Assembly (NCBI RefSeq): GCF_020524585.1
Contig: NZ_JAIVLK010000001.1
Location: 248,001 to 312,000 of the forward strand
Length of the DNA: 64,000 nucleotides
Reading direction: 5' to 3'
Source: Celeribacter naphthalenivorans
GTDB lineage: Bacteria; Pseudomonadota; Alphaproteobacteria; Rhodobacterales; Rhodobacteraceae
The translations under genes and the position numbers were made by a program. Of the stretch, positions 1 through 11,356 are shown piece after piece. How positions within the stretch are numbered: position 1 is the stretch's first letter; every line of letters starts with the position of its first letter. The notes under the pieces are model-generated. The model made no database searches. It was not told where the DNA came from and was given only the letters and a program-made list of their open reading frames with translations.

Positions 1-434
1 TGGGGATCTACATCCTTGTGGTGGCGCAGTTCGGGTCTTTCCGCTTGCCGCTGGTGATCCTGACGCCAGTGCCTTTGACGTTTCTTGGCATCATGATTGG
101 TCACTGGCTGTTCAATGCACCGTTTTCTGCGCCCTCGATGATCGGTTTCATCGCTCTGGCGGGGATCATCGTGCGGAACTCGATCCTTCTGGTCGATTTC
201 ATTCGAAACGCTGATGAGGACGGGAAGGTGACGACGGATATCCTTTTGGAAGCGGGGGCCACCCGGTTCAAACCGATCTTGCTCACCGCAGTGGCGGCGA
301 TGATTGGCGCGGCGGTGATCCTGGCGGACCCGATCTTTCAGGGTCTGGCCCTGTCGCTGTTCTTCGGGCTGCTGTCTTCGACCGCTCTGACGGTTTTGGT
401 GATCCCGGCGATCTATCGCATTTTCAAGATGTGA
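1..434 (+). CDS. RND efflux transporter, C-terminal end (partial)
   Basis: This is the last ~144 codons of an inner-membrane RND (AcrB/MexB/CzcA-type) proton-driven pump; the start lies outside the window. The reading frame is open from base 3. The GTG at base 18 is internal, because the sequence before it (GIYILVVAQFGSF) is already the conserved TM10-11 region. Visible features are the hydrophobic TM segments, the loop with GIIVRNSILLVDFIR, and a final helix with LFFGLLSSTALTVLVIPAIY before the stop. The substrate cannot be deduced from this end. A strong terminator follows at once, so it is the last gene of its operon. Confidence 0.88.
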   Translation, partial: GIYILVVAQFGSFRLPLVILTPVPLTFLGIMIGHWLFNAPFSAPSMIGFIALAGIIVRNSILLVDFIRNADEDGKVTTDILLEAGATRFKPILLTAVAAMIGAAVILADPIFQGLALSLFFGLLSSTALTVLVIPAIYRIFKM

Positions 435-453
435 TCTGGCTTACAAACCTATA

Positions 454-484
454 AAAGAGGGGAGCGTTTTGCGCTCCCCTCTTT
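454..484 (+). terminator. Bidirectional intrinsic terminator
   Basis: A perfect 13-bp stem (454-466 with 472-484) with a 5-nt loop is flanked by A residues on the left and T residues on the right. It lies between the convergent RND gene (stop at 434) and chemoreceptor gene (stop at 503) and can serve both. Confidence 0.85.
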
Positions 485-502
485 GTAGGTCGCGCTACGA
501 TG

Positions 503-2578
503 TTATGCCGATTTTGCGAAGGGAACCGCGCCGCCCTGTGGCGTACTGGCTGCGGTCGACACCGAGAAGAACGACAGGTCGCGCTCCATCGTATCAATGT
601 TGTTGCGCAGGCTCATCGTCGCCGCATTGGTTTCTTCGGACATGGCGGCGTTCTGCTGGGTGGTTTGATCCAGCTGGTTAATGGCCGTGCTCAACTCGCC
701 CAGTCCCGTCGCCTGCTCCGTGGTGGAGGTGGCAACATGTTCGATGCCCGCATGGATTTTCTCGGCGACCTCGCGAATGCGTGAGAGCGCCAAGCCCGCT
801 TCTCGTACCAGTTCCACGCCGCCGGAAACCTGTTGGTTCGAGGTGGAGATGAGAGTGGCGATTTCGCGGGCCGCTTCCGAAGAGCGCTGCGCCAGCGCCC
901 GTACTTCGGAGGCCACAACGGCAAACCCGCGTCCGGCTTCGCCCGCGCGCGCCGCTTCGACCCCTGCGTTCAAGGCCAAGAGGTTGGTCTGGAATGCAAT
1001 GTCGTCAATGACGGAGGTGATCGAGGCCACTTGTTTAGATGAGTTCTCGATCTCATCCATCGCCGAAATGGCACGATCAACGACCTCTTCAGCTTGGACC
1101 GTGTGGTTTCGGGCCTCGCCCGAGCGCGATTGAACCGTATTCGCCGTCTCGGCGACGCCTTTCACGGAGGCGACAAGTTCGTCCAGAGCGGCCGCGCTTT
1201 CTTCCAGTGTGGCGGCCTGATGTTCGGTGCGGCGGGCCAGATCATCCGTCGCCTGGCCGATGGATTCGGATTCGGATTTCAGGATTTGAGCCCCATCCGC
1301 AATACCGCCGACAATGTCACGCAGCTGCGAGGCGGTTTGGTTGAAGTTCTGACGAAGAGTGTCGAATTCGCCCAGGTTCGTGTCCAGATAGACCGAGAGA
1401 TCGCCCTTGGCCAGACGATCAAGGCCCGCCATCAACGTGTCGACCGTCACGCGGTAAACGGTTGTGTCCACGGCGAATTTGACAATTTTGACGACCTGCC
1501 CAGCGGCGTTTTTGATCGGGTTGTAGCTGGCGCGAATGGAGATGCGCTTGCCGCCTTTGCCGATGCGTTCGTAGTCATCGCTGAGCGCCTTGCCGGAGCG
1601 CAGGTCTGCCCAGAACTCTGTGTAGCTTTGGCTTTGAACGACTTTCGGATCGACGAACATGCTGTGATGCTTGCCGACGATTTCCTCCTCCGCATAGCCT
1701 AGGGCCTTGCAGAAATTATCGTTGGCCCGAAGGATCGTGCCGTCCGGTTTGAACTCGATGACCGCCTGAACCTTTTGAATGGCGCTAATCTGGCCGCAGG
1801 CGTCGGCCTCCATGTTTTTCGCCTGGGTGATGTCGAAGGCATATTTGACCACTTTGAAGGGCCGCCCCTCCGGGTCGATCAGGGTCTCATAGGTGGATTC
1901 GAGCCAGAGGATGTCGCCATTCTTGGCCCGGCGTTTCACTTGACCCTTTTCAGACGAGCCTTTGCTCAAGCGCTCCCAGAAGTCGCGATACGCCTGTGTG
2001 TCTGATTCACCGTCGGGCATGAACATGCGGTGATGGTTGCCCTTGATCTCGTCGAGCGTATAGCCCGTCGTCTGGAGAAACAGATCGTTGGCGTGCAGGA
2101 TATTGCCCTTCAGGTCAAACTCGATGAAGGCCATGGAACGGCGGATGGCATCCTCTTTCGAGCGGTTGTCGCGCCGTTTCAGGTGCATCGTCGAAATTTC
2201 GCGCCCGATCACATAGATCGAGTCGATCTTGCCATCCATGCCGCGATGCGCGCTATAGGTGGCGCTGAACCAGATCTCTTCGCCTGCTTTGTTCAGGCGG
2301 GGCACGATGACTTTTTGGGTTTCACCGGCGCGAATACGGTCCCAGAGGGCTTTTGCCTCTTCCTTGTCCTTGGTGCGGACGAAGAAAGTGTAATCCTTGC
2401 CGACGGCCTCTTCGCGTGTGAAGCCGGTCGTCTCCAGAAACATATCGTTCACATGGCGCACGACACCATCCGGATCACAAGAGACGATGACATGTGTGTC
2501 GTCGAGGACATGTTCCAGAGCGGTGGTGGGAATGCTGTAAAGCTCCGCGCCGCGTTTCGCTTTCGACTTAAAGAACAT
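503..2578 (-). CDS. Soluble methyl-accepting chemotaxis protein with three PAS domains
   Basis: 691-aa chemoreceptor that should signal to CheA/CheW. Three PAS domains in series (about residues 17-130, 140-255 and 262-375) each carry the typical N-(D/N)-x-F-x-x-x-(T/L)-G-(Y/F) stretch. A HAMP-like linker (about 375-425) and an MCP signalling domain follow, with the hairpin tip around [20 protein letters not shown]. No transmembrane segment or signal peptide is visible, so the receptor should be cytoplasmic. PAS2 and PAS3 are close relatives of each other (both have a KGNHH/VGKHH-type loop), which suggests internal duplication. Ligand or cofactor is unknown; such PAS repeats often bind heme or flavin or sense redox state. 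No C-terminal CheR-tethering pentapeptide is seen. Confidence 0.92.
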   Translation of the reverse strand: MFFKSKAKRGAELYSIPTTALEHVLDDTHVIVSCDPDGVVRHVNDMFLETTGFTREEAVGKDYTFFVRTKDKEEAKALWDRIRAGETQKVIVPRLNKAGEEIWFSATYSAHRGMDGKIDSIYVIGREISTMHLKRRDNRSKEDAIRRSMAFIEFDLKGNILHANDLFLQTTGYTLDEIKGNHHRMFMPDGESDTQAYRDFWERLSKGSSEKGQVKRRAKNGDILWLESTYETLIDPEGRPFKVVKYAFDITQAKNMEADACGQISAIQKVQAVIEFKPDGTILRANDNFCKALGYAEEEIVGKHHSMFVDPKVVQSQSYTEFWADLRSGKALSDDYERIGKGGKRISIRASYNPIKNAAGQVVKIVKFAVDTTVYRVTVDTLMAGLDRLAKGDLSVYLDTNLGEFDTLRQNFNQTASQLRDIVGGIADGAQILKSESESIGQATDDLARRTEHQAATLEESAAALDELVASVKGVAETANTVQSRSGEARNHTVQAEEVVDRAISAMDEIENSSKQVASITSVIDDIAFQTNLLALNAGVEAARAGEAGRGFAVVASEVRALAQRSSEAAREIATLISTSNQQVSGGVELVREAGLALSRIREVAEKIHAGIEHVATSTTEQATGLGELSTAINQLDQTTQQNAAMSEETNAATMSLRNNIDTMERDLSFFSVSTAASTPQGGAVPFAKSA

Positions 2579-2686
2579 CCGATTGTGCCCTCGTATAATG
2601 ATCCTGATGTGACCAGACCTGCTGGTGAATTGTGGAACATCTTACGGAGCGCTTATTACTGATTGGTTTAAGAGGTCTTCCAAAAA

Positions 2687-2712
2687 ATAAGGGCGCCCGA
2701 AGACGCCCTTAT
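2687..2712 (-). terminator. Intrinsic terminator of icd
   Basis: A 9-bp stem (2687-2695 with 2704-2712) is followed, read on the minus strand, by a run of T residues (complement of 2682-2687). It lies just downstream of the icd stop. Confidence 0.8.
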
Positions 2713-2735
2713 GGTTTTGCTTTTACAGTGTTTAT

Positions 2736-4925
<2,190 letters not shown>

Positions 4926-5241
4926 AATGATCCTCCACGGTCACGGATTAGCAGCGGGCAAATGGCCCCGTCTGCGCTTGGCAAACCGGGTAGCGGAGTA
5001 GGGGGCGCAAGTCAATGTGTGCAACAGTATACTGCGACTGTGTGCAGCGATGTTTGCGCAGATCAGCTGTTGTGCTGTGCAAGGTTTTGCGGAGCCCCCG
5101 GGACAGCGATGTGAGCAGGTGAGCGGGTGCTGAACGCAATTGCTTAAATAGTAGGCATTTGCGCAGCAATTCACCGTCTGCCGTCGGGAAGACTCGCGAA
5201 TCCGATTGTGAAGCGAATTCGCCGCGCTCTAAATTCATCCC
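4926..5241. other. Divergent intergenic region icd / Anbu operon
   Basis: 316 bp between two divergent starts. It must hold the promoters of icd (minus) and of the ATP-grasp gene (plus). Open frames crossing it are shadows with no family resemblance. I could not assign a specific operator. Confidence 0.5.
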
Positions 5242-6666
5242 ATGAGTGAGAAAAACATCTTTGATGAAATGTGGGGCAGTGACGACGTTCTGCGTAGTCC
5301 CTACAGCGAATTTCAGAGCTGGTTTCAGGGCGAAGACCTGAAGCGGCTGCGTGCAAAACAACGCGAGGCGGAAGAGGTGTTTCGCCTGGCGGGGATTACC
5401 TTCAACGTTTACGGCCGCGCCGAGGCCGAAGAGCGTCTGATCCCTTTCGACATCATTCCGCGCATCATCGCAGGGCGCGAATGGCAGAGGCTTTGCAAAG
5501 GCATTGAGCAACGCGTCCGGGCGATCAATGCCTTCCTTCATGACATCTACAACCGTCAGGAAATCATCAAGGCGGGCCGTGTGCCCCAAGAGATGATCGC
5601 CAAGAACGAGGCCTTCCTGCCGCAGATGATCGGCATGACGCCGCCGGGTGGGGTCTATACCCATATCGTCGGCATCGACCTTGTCCGCACCGGGCCGGAT
5701 CAGTTCTATGTGCTCGAAGACAACGCGCGCACGCCGTCGGGCGTCTCCTATATGCTGGAGAACCGCGAGACGATGCTTCAGATGTTCCCGGAGCTGTTCT
5801 CGCGCAACCGAGTGCAGCCGGTGCAAAACTACCCGACCAACCTGCGCCGCTCTCTCGCCGCCTGTGCGCCGCCCGCTTGCGAGGGCACGCCGACGGTCGC
5901 GGTGCTGACGCCGGGGATTTACAACTCTGCTTACTATGAACACGCCTTCCTCGCCGATCAGATGGGCGTGGAGCTGGTCGAGGGGCATGATTTGCGTGTG
6001 GTCAACGGCCGTGTCGCGATGCGCACCACGCATGGGTATAAACCGATCGACGTGCTTTACCGCCGGATCGACGACGATTTCCTCGATCCGCTGAACTTCA
6101 ACCCTGAGAGTGCCTTGGGCGTGCCCGGCATCATGGATGTCTACCGTGCAGGAGGCATCACCATTGCCAACGCGCCCGGCACAGGCATCGCGGACGACAA
6201 GGCGATCTATAGCTATATGCCTGACATCGTTGAGTTTTACACCGGCGAAAAGGCGATCCTCGAGAATGTGCCGACTTGGCGCTGCTCAGAACCCGACAGC
6301 CTTGCCTATGTGCTCGACAATCTCTCTGAGCTGGTCGTGAAAGAGGTGCATGGCTCCGGTGGCTATGGCATGTTGATCGGGCCGACCTCGTCGAAAAAAG
6401 AGATCGAAGAGTTCCGCAAGAAACTCACCGCGCGGCCCGGAAATTACATCGCCCAGCCGACGCTGGCGCTTTCCACCGTGCCGATCTTTACCAAGACGGG
6501 GCTGGCGCCGCGCCATGTGGACCTGCGGCCCTTTGTGCTCTGTTCGCCCGAGGGGATTAACATCACCCCCGGTGGTTTGACCCGTGTCGCCTTGGAAAAA
6601 GGCTCGCTCGTGGTGAACTCGTCACAGGGTGGCGGGACCAAGGACACTTGGGTTCTGGAAGACTGA
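5242..6666 (+). CDS. Circularly permuted ATP-grasp protein of the Anbu operon
   Basis: 474-aa member of the circularly permuted ATP-grasp type 2 family (DUF404/DUF407 type), predicted to ligate an amino group to a carboxylate using ATP. Typical stretches are VYGRAEAEERLIPFDIIPRI, GIDLVRTGPDQFYVLEDNAR (acidic metal/ATP-binding region), NAPGTGIADDKAIYSYMP, VKEVHGSGGYGMLIGP (lysine and glycine loop) and RHVDLRPFVL near the end. It is the first gene of a four-gene co-directional run with alpha-E, transglutaminase-like and Anbu proteins. Comparative genomics has proposed this combination as a peptide ligation/modification module. The exact substrate is not known. The ATG at 5242 lacks a clear Shine-Dalgarno site. 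Confidence 0.93.
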   Translation: MSEKNIFDEMWGSDDVLRSPYSEFQSWFQGEDLKRLRAKQREAEEVFRLAGITFNVYGRAEAEERLIPFDIIPRIIAGREWQRLCKGIEQRVRAINAFLHDIYNRQEIIKAGRVPQEMIAKNEAFLPQMIGMTPPGGVYTHIVGIDLVRTGPDQFYVLEDNARTPSGVSYMLENRETMLQMFPELFSRNRVQPVQNYPTNLRRSLAACAPPACEGTPTVAVLTPGIYNSAYYEHAFLADQMGVELVEGHDLRVVNGRVAMRTTHGYKPIDVLYRRIDDDFLDPLNFNPESALGVPGIMDVYRAGGITIANAPGTGIADDKAIYSYMPDIVEFYTGEKAILENVPTWRCSEPDSLAYVLDNLSELVVKEVHGSGGYGMLIGPTSSKKEIEEFRKKLTARPGNYIAQPTLALSTVPIFTKTGLAPRHVDLRPFVLCSPEGINITPGGLTRVALEKGSLVVNSSQGGGTKDTWVLED

Positions 6667-6679
6667 GGGGAGGACAGAG

Positions 6680-7621
6680 ATGCTTGGGAAAACGGCAAAT
6701 GGCCTCTACTGGATGTCACGCTATCTGGAGCGCGCGGAAAACACCTCGCGCCTCGTGGAAACCGGCCAGCGGATCGGCCTGACGCGGCTGGGTCAGGACG
6801 ACGATGAATGGGCCTCGGTGATGCAATCGGCCTCGGTGCTGGCGGGCTATCAAGAGCACCACGACGAGGTGACGAAAGACGCGGCGATCAACTGGATGCT
6901 GCGGGAAAAGGCTAATCCGGCCTCCGTACTTTCGACCATTTCGGAAGCCCGCCAAAACGCCCGTATGGTGCGCACGGCGCTGACCCATGAGGTTTGGGAG
7001 GCGATCAACGGCTGTTACATGGCGGTGAAGGACGCACTGGCGCGCAAGGTGTCGGAACGCGATCTGCCGGCCGTTCTGGGCCTCATTCGGCAACGCACCG
7101 CCTTGGTGCGGGGTGCCACGCATGGCACGATGCTCAGAAATGAAATCTATGACTTCACCCGCACGGGCACCTTTCTTGAGCGTGCCGATGCGACCGCGCG
7201 GATATTGGACGTCAAATACTATGTGCTCTTGCCCTCGGCCTTTGCGGTCGGCTCGTCGATCGACAATGTGCATTGGGAAACCATCCTGCGGTCCGTGTCG
7301 GCGCGTGGCGGCTTTCGCATGGCTTACGGCTCTCAAGTCAACGCCCGCGACATCGCGCAATTCCTGATCCTCGACAAACGCATGCCGCGGTCGCTCAACT
7401 TCTGTGCGACGAAGATTCACAACAACCTGAGCTATCTCGGCGCCGATTACGACACGCCGCCGCAATCCTCTCTGATGTCGAAGACGCTGGTGGAGCGCTT
7501 CATGAACCATAATATCGACGATGTGTTCGAATATGGGCTGCATGAATATATCCAGACGGTGTTGAGCATGCTGGGCAAGCTCGGCCAGCAGATTGAAAAA
7601 GACTATCGGTTCTATGAGTAA
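6680..7621 (+). CDS. Alpha-E domain protein (DUF403)
   Basis: 313-aa all-helical protein of the alpha-E (DUF403) family, a near-constant partner of circularly permuted ATP-grasp proteins; its biochemical role is unproven. The family start MLGKTANGLYWMSRYLERAE is present, with further conserved motifs FLERADATARILDVKYY and MPRSLNFC. I chose the ATG at 6680 over an upstream in-frame codon (6629) because it follows a GGGGAGGA ribosome site, gives the usual N-terminus and starts after the ATP-grasp stop. It is 13 bp downstream of the ATP-grasp gene and 6 bp upstream of the transglutaminase-like gene, so co-transcription is very likely. Confidence 0.94.
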   Translation: MLGKTANGLYWMSRYLERAENTSRLVETGQRIGLTRLGQDDDEWASVMQSASVLAGYQEHHDEVTKDAAINWMLREKANPASVLSTISEARQNARMVRTALTHEVWEAINGCYMAVKDALARKVSERDLPAVLGLIRQRTALVRGATHGTMLRNEIYDFTRTGTFLERADATARILDVKYYVLLPSAFAVGSSIDNVHWETILRSVSARGGFRMAYGSQVNARDIAQFLILDKRMPRSLNFCATKIHNNLSYLGADYDTPPQSSLMSKTLVERFMNHNIDDVFEYGLHEYIQTVLSMLGKLGQQIEKDYRFYE

Positions 7622-7627
7622 ATCCAG

Positions 7628-8437
7628 ATGCGCCTGACCATTCGCCACACCACCCGCTACGCCTTTGATCATCCCGTCACTTACGGGCTGCAACAGTTGC
7701 GCAAGACGCCGAAATCTGGCCACGGACAGGAGGTGCTCACGTGGTCGACGACCGTGACCGGCGGGCAAAAGGAACTGTCCTATCATGACCATATGAACAA
7801 TCTGGTCGAGTTGATTTCCTTTGAGAAAGACGCACAGGAACTGGTGATCACCTGCGAGGGCGAGGTCGAGATTGCGGACAACCATGGCGTCGTGGGGATG
7901 CATCGTGGCCCGTCGCCTCTGTGGCTGTTCGACACCGTGACGCCTCTGACCAAACCCGGCGCAGGTGTGCGGGCTTTGGTCAAACATGTCGAGGGCGAAA
8001 CCGATCTCGAACGGCTCCACGCGCTGTCCAAATTGGTGGGCGAAGCGGTGAAATACGAAATCGGCAGCTCACATGCCGACGGCAGTGCCGAAGATGCGCT
8101 GCATGAGGGCAAAGGCGTCTGCCAAGACCACGCCCATGTCTTTATCTCCGCCGCCCGCGAAATGGGGTTTCCGGCGCGTTATGTGTCCGGCTACCTGATG
8201 ATGAACGATCGCACCGAACAAGACGCCACCCACGCCTGGGCCGAAGCCCATGTGCGCGGCCTTGGCTGGGTCGGATTTGACGTCTCCAACGCGATTTGCC
8301 CCGACCAACGCTATGTTCGCGTCGCAACAGGTCTGGACTACCGCGATGCTGCCCCTGTAACTGGCACGCGATACGGCGGCGAGGGCGAATCCCTCACGGT
8401 CGAGATCGAAGTCGTACAGCAACAAGAGCAACAATAA
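7628..8437 (+). CDS. Transglutaminase-like cysteine peptidase of the Anbu operon
   Basis: 269 aa. An N-terminal beta domain (MRLTIRHTTRYAFDHPVTYG, the bacterial transglutaminase N-terminal region) precedes a papain-like transglutaminase core. The catalytic triad can be read as Cys in GKGVCQDHAH, His in DATHAWAEAHV and Asp in GWVGFDVSNA. Such proteins act as peptidases or amide-bond-forming enzymes. In this operon it may trim or transfer the product of the ATP-grasp enzyme, which is inference. No signal peptide is seen, so it should be cytosolic. It starts 6 bp after the alpha-E stop and ends 9 bp before the Anbu start. Confidence 0.94.
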   Translation: MRLTIRHTTRYAFDHPVTYGLQQLRKTPKSGHGQEVLTWSTTVTGGQKELSYHDHMNNLVELISFEKDAQELVITCEGEVEIADNHGVVGMHRGPSPLWLFDTVTPLTKPGAGVRALVKHVEGETDLERLHALSKLVGEAVKYEIGSSHADGSAEDALHEGKGVCQDHAHVFISAAREMGFPARYVSGYLMMNDRTEQDATHAWAEAHVRGLGWVGFDVSNAICPDQRYVRVATGLDYRDAAPVTGTRYGGEGESLTVEIEVVQQQEQQ

Positions 8438-8446
8438 GGACGGCAC

Positions 8447-9178
8447 ATGACCTATTGCGTGGGGATGATGCTCGATCGGGGCCTCGTCATGATGTCCGAC
8501 ACACGGACCAACGCCGGTGTCGACAATATCTCGACGTTTAAGAAGATGTTCACCTGGGAAACCCCCGGCGAGCGCATTCTGACCATCATGACGGCGGGCA
8601 ATTTGGCCACCACGCAGGCGCTCGTGTCCTTGTTGGATGAGCGCACCAAAGCGCCGGAGGACCGCGAGCCCTCGATCCTCTCGGCGCCCTCGATGTTTCA
8701 GGTCGCCCGCCTTGTCGCCAAGACGCTCAAGGATGTGATCTCGACCCATGCCGACGCGGGCCAGCGCGCCGACAGCGCGTTTAATGCCACCGTGCTTTTG
8801 GGCGGCCAGATCAAAGGCTCCGAGCCGCGTCTGTTCCTGATCTATCCCGAGGGCAATTTCATCGAGGCGGGCTCCGAGACGCCGTTTTTCCAGATCGGTG
8901 AGACCAAATACGGCAAGCCCATTCTGGTGCGCGCCTATGATCCGCAGATGTCCTTTGAAGAGGCTGTCAAACTGATGCTCGTCTCTTTCGACAGCACGGT
9001 CAAAGCCAACCTCTCCGTGGGCTTGCCCTTCGACCTTCAGGTCATTGAGAAAGACACTTATCAGGTCGCCCATCAGCGCCGCATCACGGCGGACGATCCC
9101 TATTATCATGAGATTTCAACCGGATGGGGCGAGGCTTTGAAGGCAACTTTGGATGGGCTGCCCGGGTTTAAATTTTAA
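8447..9178 (+). CDS. Anbu, proteasome-like N-terminal nucleophile hydrolase
   Basis: 243-aa 'ancestral beta subunit' of the proteasome/HslV superfamily. After removal of Met1 the protein starts with Thr1. Asp17 (SDTRT) and a Lys at about 32 (FKKM) sit where the proteasomal Thr1-Asp17-Lys33 catalytic set is expected. The GNLATTQALVSLL stretch is typical of Anbu. Known Anbu proteins form open helical or ring oligomers without an ATPase, and their physiological substrate is uncertain. It is the last gene of the ATP-grasp/alpha-E/transglutaminase/Anbu operon. Its stop codon overlaps the stop of the convergent tsaD by a few bases, which leaves no room for a terminator. Confidence 0.94.
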   Translation: MTYCVGMMLDRGLVMMSDTRTNAGVDNISTFKKMFTWETPGERILTIMTAGNLATTQALVSLLDERTKAPEDREPSILSAPSMFQVARLVAKTLKDVISTHADAGQRADSAFNATVLLGGQIKGSEPRLFLIYPEGNFIEAGSETPFFQIGETKYGKPILVRAYDPQMSFEEAVKLMLVSFDSTVKANLSVGLPFDLQVIEKDTYQVAHQRRITADDPYYHEISTGWGEALKATLDGLPGFKF

Positions 9179-10167
9179 GGCGTCTCTAGGCTGAGGTTCG
9201 GTTTCGGCATCAGCCCCGGCTGCAAACCCCGCTCGACATAATCCCAGGTCGCCATGGCGATCATTGCTGCATTGTCCGTCGCCCATTTCATCGGCGGAAG
9301 GCACAGTTCGACGCCATGTCTCTCCGCGACGTTGCCCATCGCCTCGCGAAGCTGAGGCGAGGCGGCGACGCCTCCGACAATGACCAGAGACTTCGGTTTG
9401 CACTCTGCCAGCGCCCGATCCGCTTTGGCCGTCAAAACATCCATACAGGCCGCCACGAAAGAGGCTGACATATCCTCGACAGACACCTCCGGGTGCTTTT
9501 CGATATGCCGCGCGACCGAGGATTTCAGCCCGGAAAACGAGAACTCATAAGCGTCATTCTTCATCGGACGCGGCAGCCGCAACACGGGCGCTCCGGCCTT
9601 TGCCGCCTTGTCAATCGCCGGACCGCCGGGCATGCCAAGGCCCAGCATCCGCGCCACTTTGTCATAGCTCTCGCCCACGGAATCATCCCGCGTCGAGCCG
9701 AGCAGGCGATAGGACCAGGCGTCTTTCAACTCGGCAATCAACGTATGCCCGCCAGACACCAGCATGATCACCGCAGGAAACTCGGTCTTGCCGCTCTCAA
9801 GCGCCACAGACCGGATATGCCCCCGCAAATGGTTCACACCGTAAGCTGGAACGCCCCAACCCAGCGACAGCGCCTCCGCCGTCGACAGTCCGACCAAAAG
9901 CGACCCGATCAGGCCGGGGCCACGGGTCACGCCGATGGCGGTCAGGTCCTTCGGTTTGACTGATGCCTCGTCCATAACCGACTGAATTGTCGGCAAAATG
10001 GCTTCCAGATGCGCACGCGAGGCCAGTTCCGGATAGACCCCGCCAAAGGCCTCGTGAATCTCGAATTGCGACACGGTTTGGATCGCGGCGACATGGCCTG
10101 TGCGGTCCACCAAAGCGACAGAGGTGTCGTCACAAGAGGTCTCGATGCCAAGGATCAACTCGCTCAT
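9175..10167 (-). CDS. tsaD: tRNA N6-adenosine threonylcarbamoyltransferase TsaD
   Basis: 330-aa Kae1/TsaD enzyme that transfers the threonylcarbamoyl group to A37 of ANN-decoding tRNAs. Motifs: ILGIETSCDDTS at the N-terminus, the metal-site histidines in HLRGH, an ASKH-type GGHT loop (MLVSGGHTLI), LGMPGGPAIDKAA, FSFSGLKS, VGGVAASPQLREAM and CTDN-like WATDNAAMIA. The longer open frame reaches 10239, but the ATG at 10167 gives the canonical MSELILGIETSCDD start and overlaps the tsaC stop as ATGA. It is the last gene of the tsaE-tsaB-tsaC-tsaD run. Its 3' end overlaps the convergent Anbu gene. Confidence 0.97.
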   Translation of the reverse strand: MSELILGIETSCDDTSVALVDRTGHVAAIQTVSQFEIHEAFGGVYPELASRAHLEAILPTIQSVMDEASVKPKDLTAIGVTRGPGLIGSLLVGLSTAEALSLGWGVPAYGVNHLRGHIRSVALESGKTEFPAVIMLVSGGHTLIAELKDAWSYRLLGSTRDDSVGESYDKVARMLGLGMPGGPAIDKAAKAGAPVLRLPRPMKNDAYEFSFSGLKSSVARHIEKHPEVSVEDMSASFVAACMDVLTAKADRALAECKPKSLVIVGGVAASPQLREAMGNVAERHGVELCLPPMKWATDNAAMIAMATWDYVERGLQPGLMPKPNLSLETP

Positions 10168-10757
10168 GCCAGCACCTCGTGAATTTTCTCTTCCGACACC
10201 ACCCCATGGCGCAGGATGACGACCGGGTCTTGGGTGCAATCGACAATGGTCGAGGGGGCGGGGGCTGCGCCTTTTCCGGGCACGATGAGATCTGGCGCGC
10301 CAAAGAGTTGCTCTGCGGCCTCTTCCGTCGTCGCGGGCGGCTCGGCACCGGAGCGGTTGGCCGAGGTCACCATCAAAGGTCCTGATTTTTCAAGCGCTTC
10401 GAGCAACAGCGCATTGTTCGGAATGCGAACGGCAATCTCGGTGCGACCGATCAGCCAAGAGGGCACAAGCATCGGATCGAGCGCCAGAACCAGCGTCAAA
10501 GCGCCGGGCACATAGGGGCTGGCGAGAAGTTGCAAGGCACTCTCGGAGAGCACCGCGCCGAGGCCCGCGATCTGGTCGGCACCCGCCACCATGATCGGCA
10601 GGTTCTTGTCGCGCGGGCGTTGCTTGAGCGTGTAAATCTTTTCAATGGCTTGCGCGTGTGCGGGCGAGGCGGCGAGGCCCAGCACGGTGTCCGTGGGCAA
10701 AAGCACCACGCCGCCGGACCCGAGAACCTCTGCGATCTGATCAGAAGAAGGCATCAT
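10164..10757 (-). CDS. tsaC: L-threonylcarbamoyladenylate synthase (Sua5/YrdC family)
   Basis: 197-aa enzyme that makes threonylcarbamoyl-AMP from threonine, bicarbonate and ATP, the first step of t6A synthesis. The SUA5/YrdC/YciO domain fills the protein: GGVVLLPTDTVLGLAA at the start, LKQRPRDKNLPIMV (the KxR..P.P motif) and a later TSANRSGAEP. There is no C-terminal Sua5 extension, so it is TsaC-like in length. It overlaps both neighbours by 4 bp (tsaB stop/tsaC start and tsaC stop/tsaD start), pointing to translational coupling. Confidence 0.96.
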   Translation of the reverse strand: MMPSSDQIAEVLGSGGVVLLPTDTVLGLAASPAHAQAIEKIYTLKQRPRDKNLPIMVAGADQIAGLGAVLSESALQLLASPYVPGALTLVLALDPMLVPSWLIGRTEIAVRIPNNALLLEALEKSGPLMVTSANRSGAEPPATTEEAAEQLFGAPDLIVPGKGAAPAPSTIVDCTQDPVVILRHGVVSEEKIHEVLA

Positions 10758-11356
10758 TCAAGCACCTCCACGATGGGATAGGCGCGGGCCTCCGGGCCGG
10801 GTGTTGCAGCGTCCAAGGCCCGTTCGAGCATCGTGTTCATGGCCGCCATATTGGTGACAGGCGCGTCATGACCCTCAACCTCGATATTCCCGGCAAGATC
10901 GTAATCGTCCAAGTTTGAAAGCTGCTCTAAGGCAGATTTCTCAAGACAATGTTCGTAATGTGCAAGTTTTCCATCCCGGAAAATTCCGAAATGCACATGC
11001 GGACGCGCCGCACGGCGCAGGATCGCGACGGGTTTTCCGGAACTCACCTCAGCCCCCAAAAGCTCAAACGCCGGAAGGGAGAGAACCGGAATGCCCCGCG
11101 CAAAGCCCAAAGCATTGGCGAAAGCCGCTGCCGTGCGCGTCACGCCCAAACCGCCGGGACCGATATCACAGGCGATGAGGCTCAGGTCTGACAAGGCGCC
11201 GCCACAGGCCGCAAGCCCGGTTTCCAACAACATGCGATACTCGCGCGATCCGCTCAGCGCGTCATCTTTCGATGAGTCGAAGACGATCTCACCGCCGCGC
11301 CCCAAAGCCAGTGCAGGCACGCCGTTCGAGGCCTGAATGAGCAATGTCATCGTCAT
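10754..11356 (-). CDS. tsaB: t6A biosynthesis scaffold/partner protein TsaB
   Basis: 200-aa TsaB, the catalytically inactive TsaD paralogue that dimerises with TsaD. The N-terminal ASKHA fold is visible (LLIQASNGVPALAL, then DIGPGGLGVTRTAAAFANAL and LPAFELLG). Family members are ~200-230 aa. The start ATG at 11356 overlaps the tsaE stop, with a second in-frame ATG two codons later. In many alphaproteobacteria tsaB sits beside rimI. Here it lies between tsaE and tsaC instead, and no rimI is present. Confidence 0.95.
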   Translation of the reverse strand: MTMTLLIQASNGVPALALGRGGEIVFDSSKDDALSGSREYRMLLETGLAACGGALSDLSLIACDIGPGGLGVTRTAAAFANALGFARGIPVLSLPAFELLGAEVSSGKPVAILRRAARPHVHFGIFRDGKLAHYEHCLEKSALEQLSNLDDYDLAGNIEVEGHDAPVTNMAAMNTMLERALDAATPGPEARAYPIVEVLE

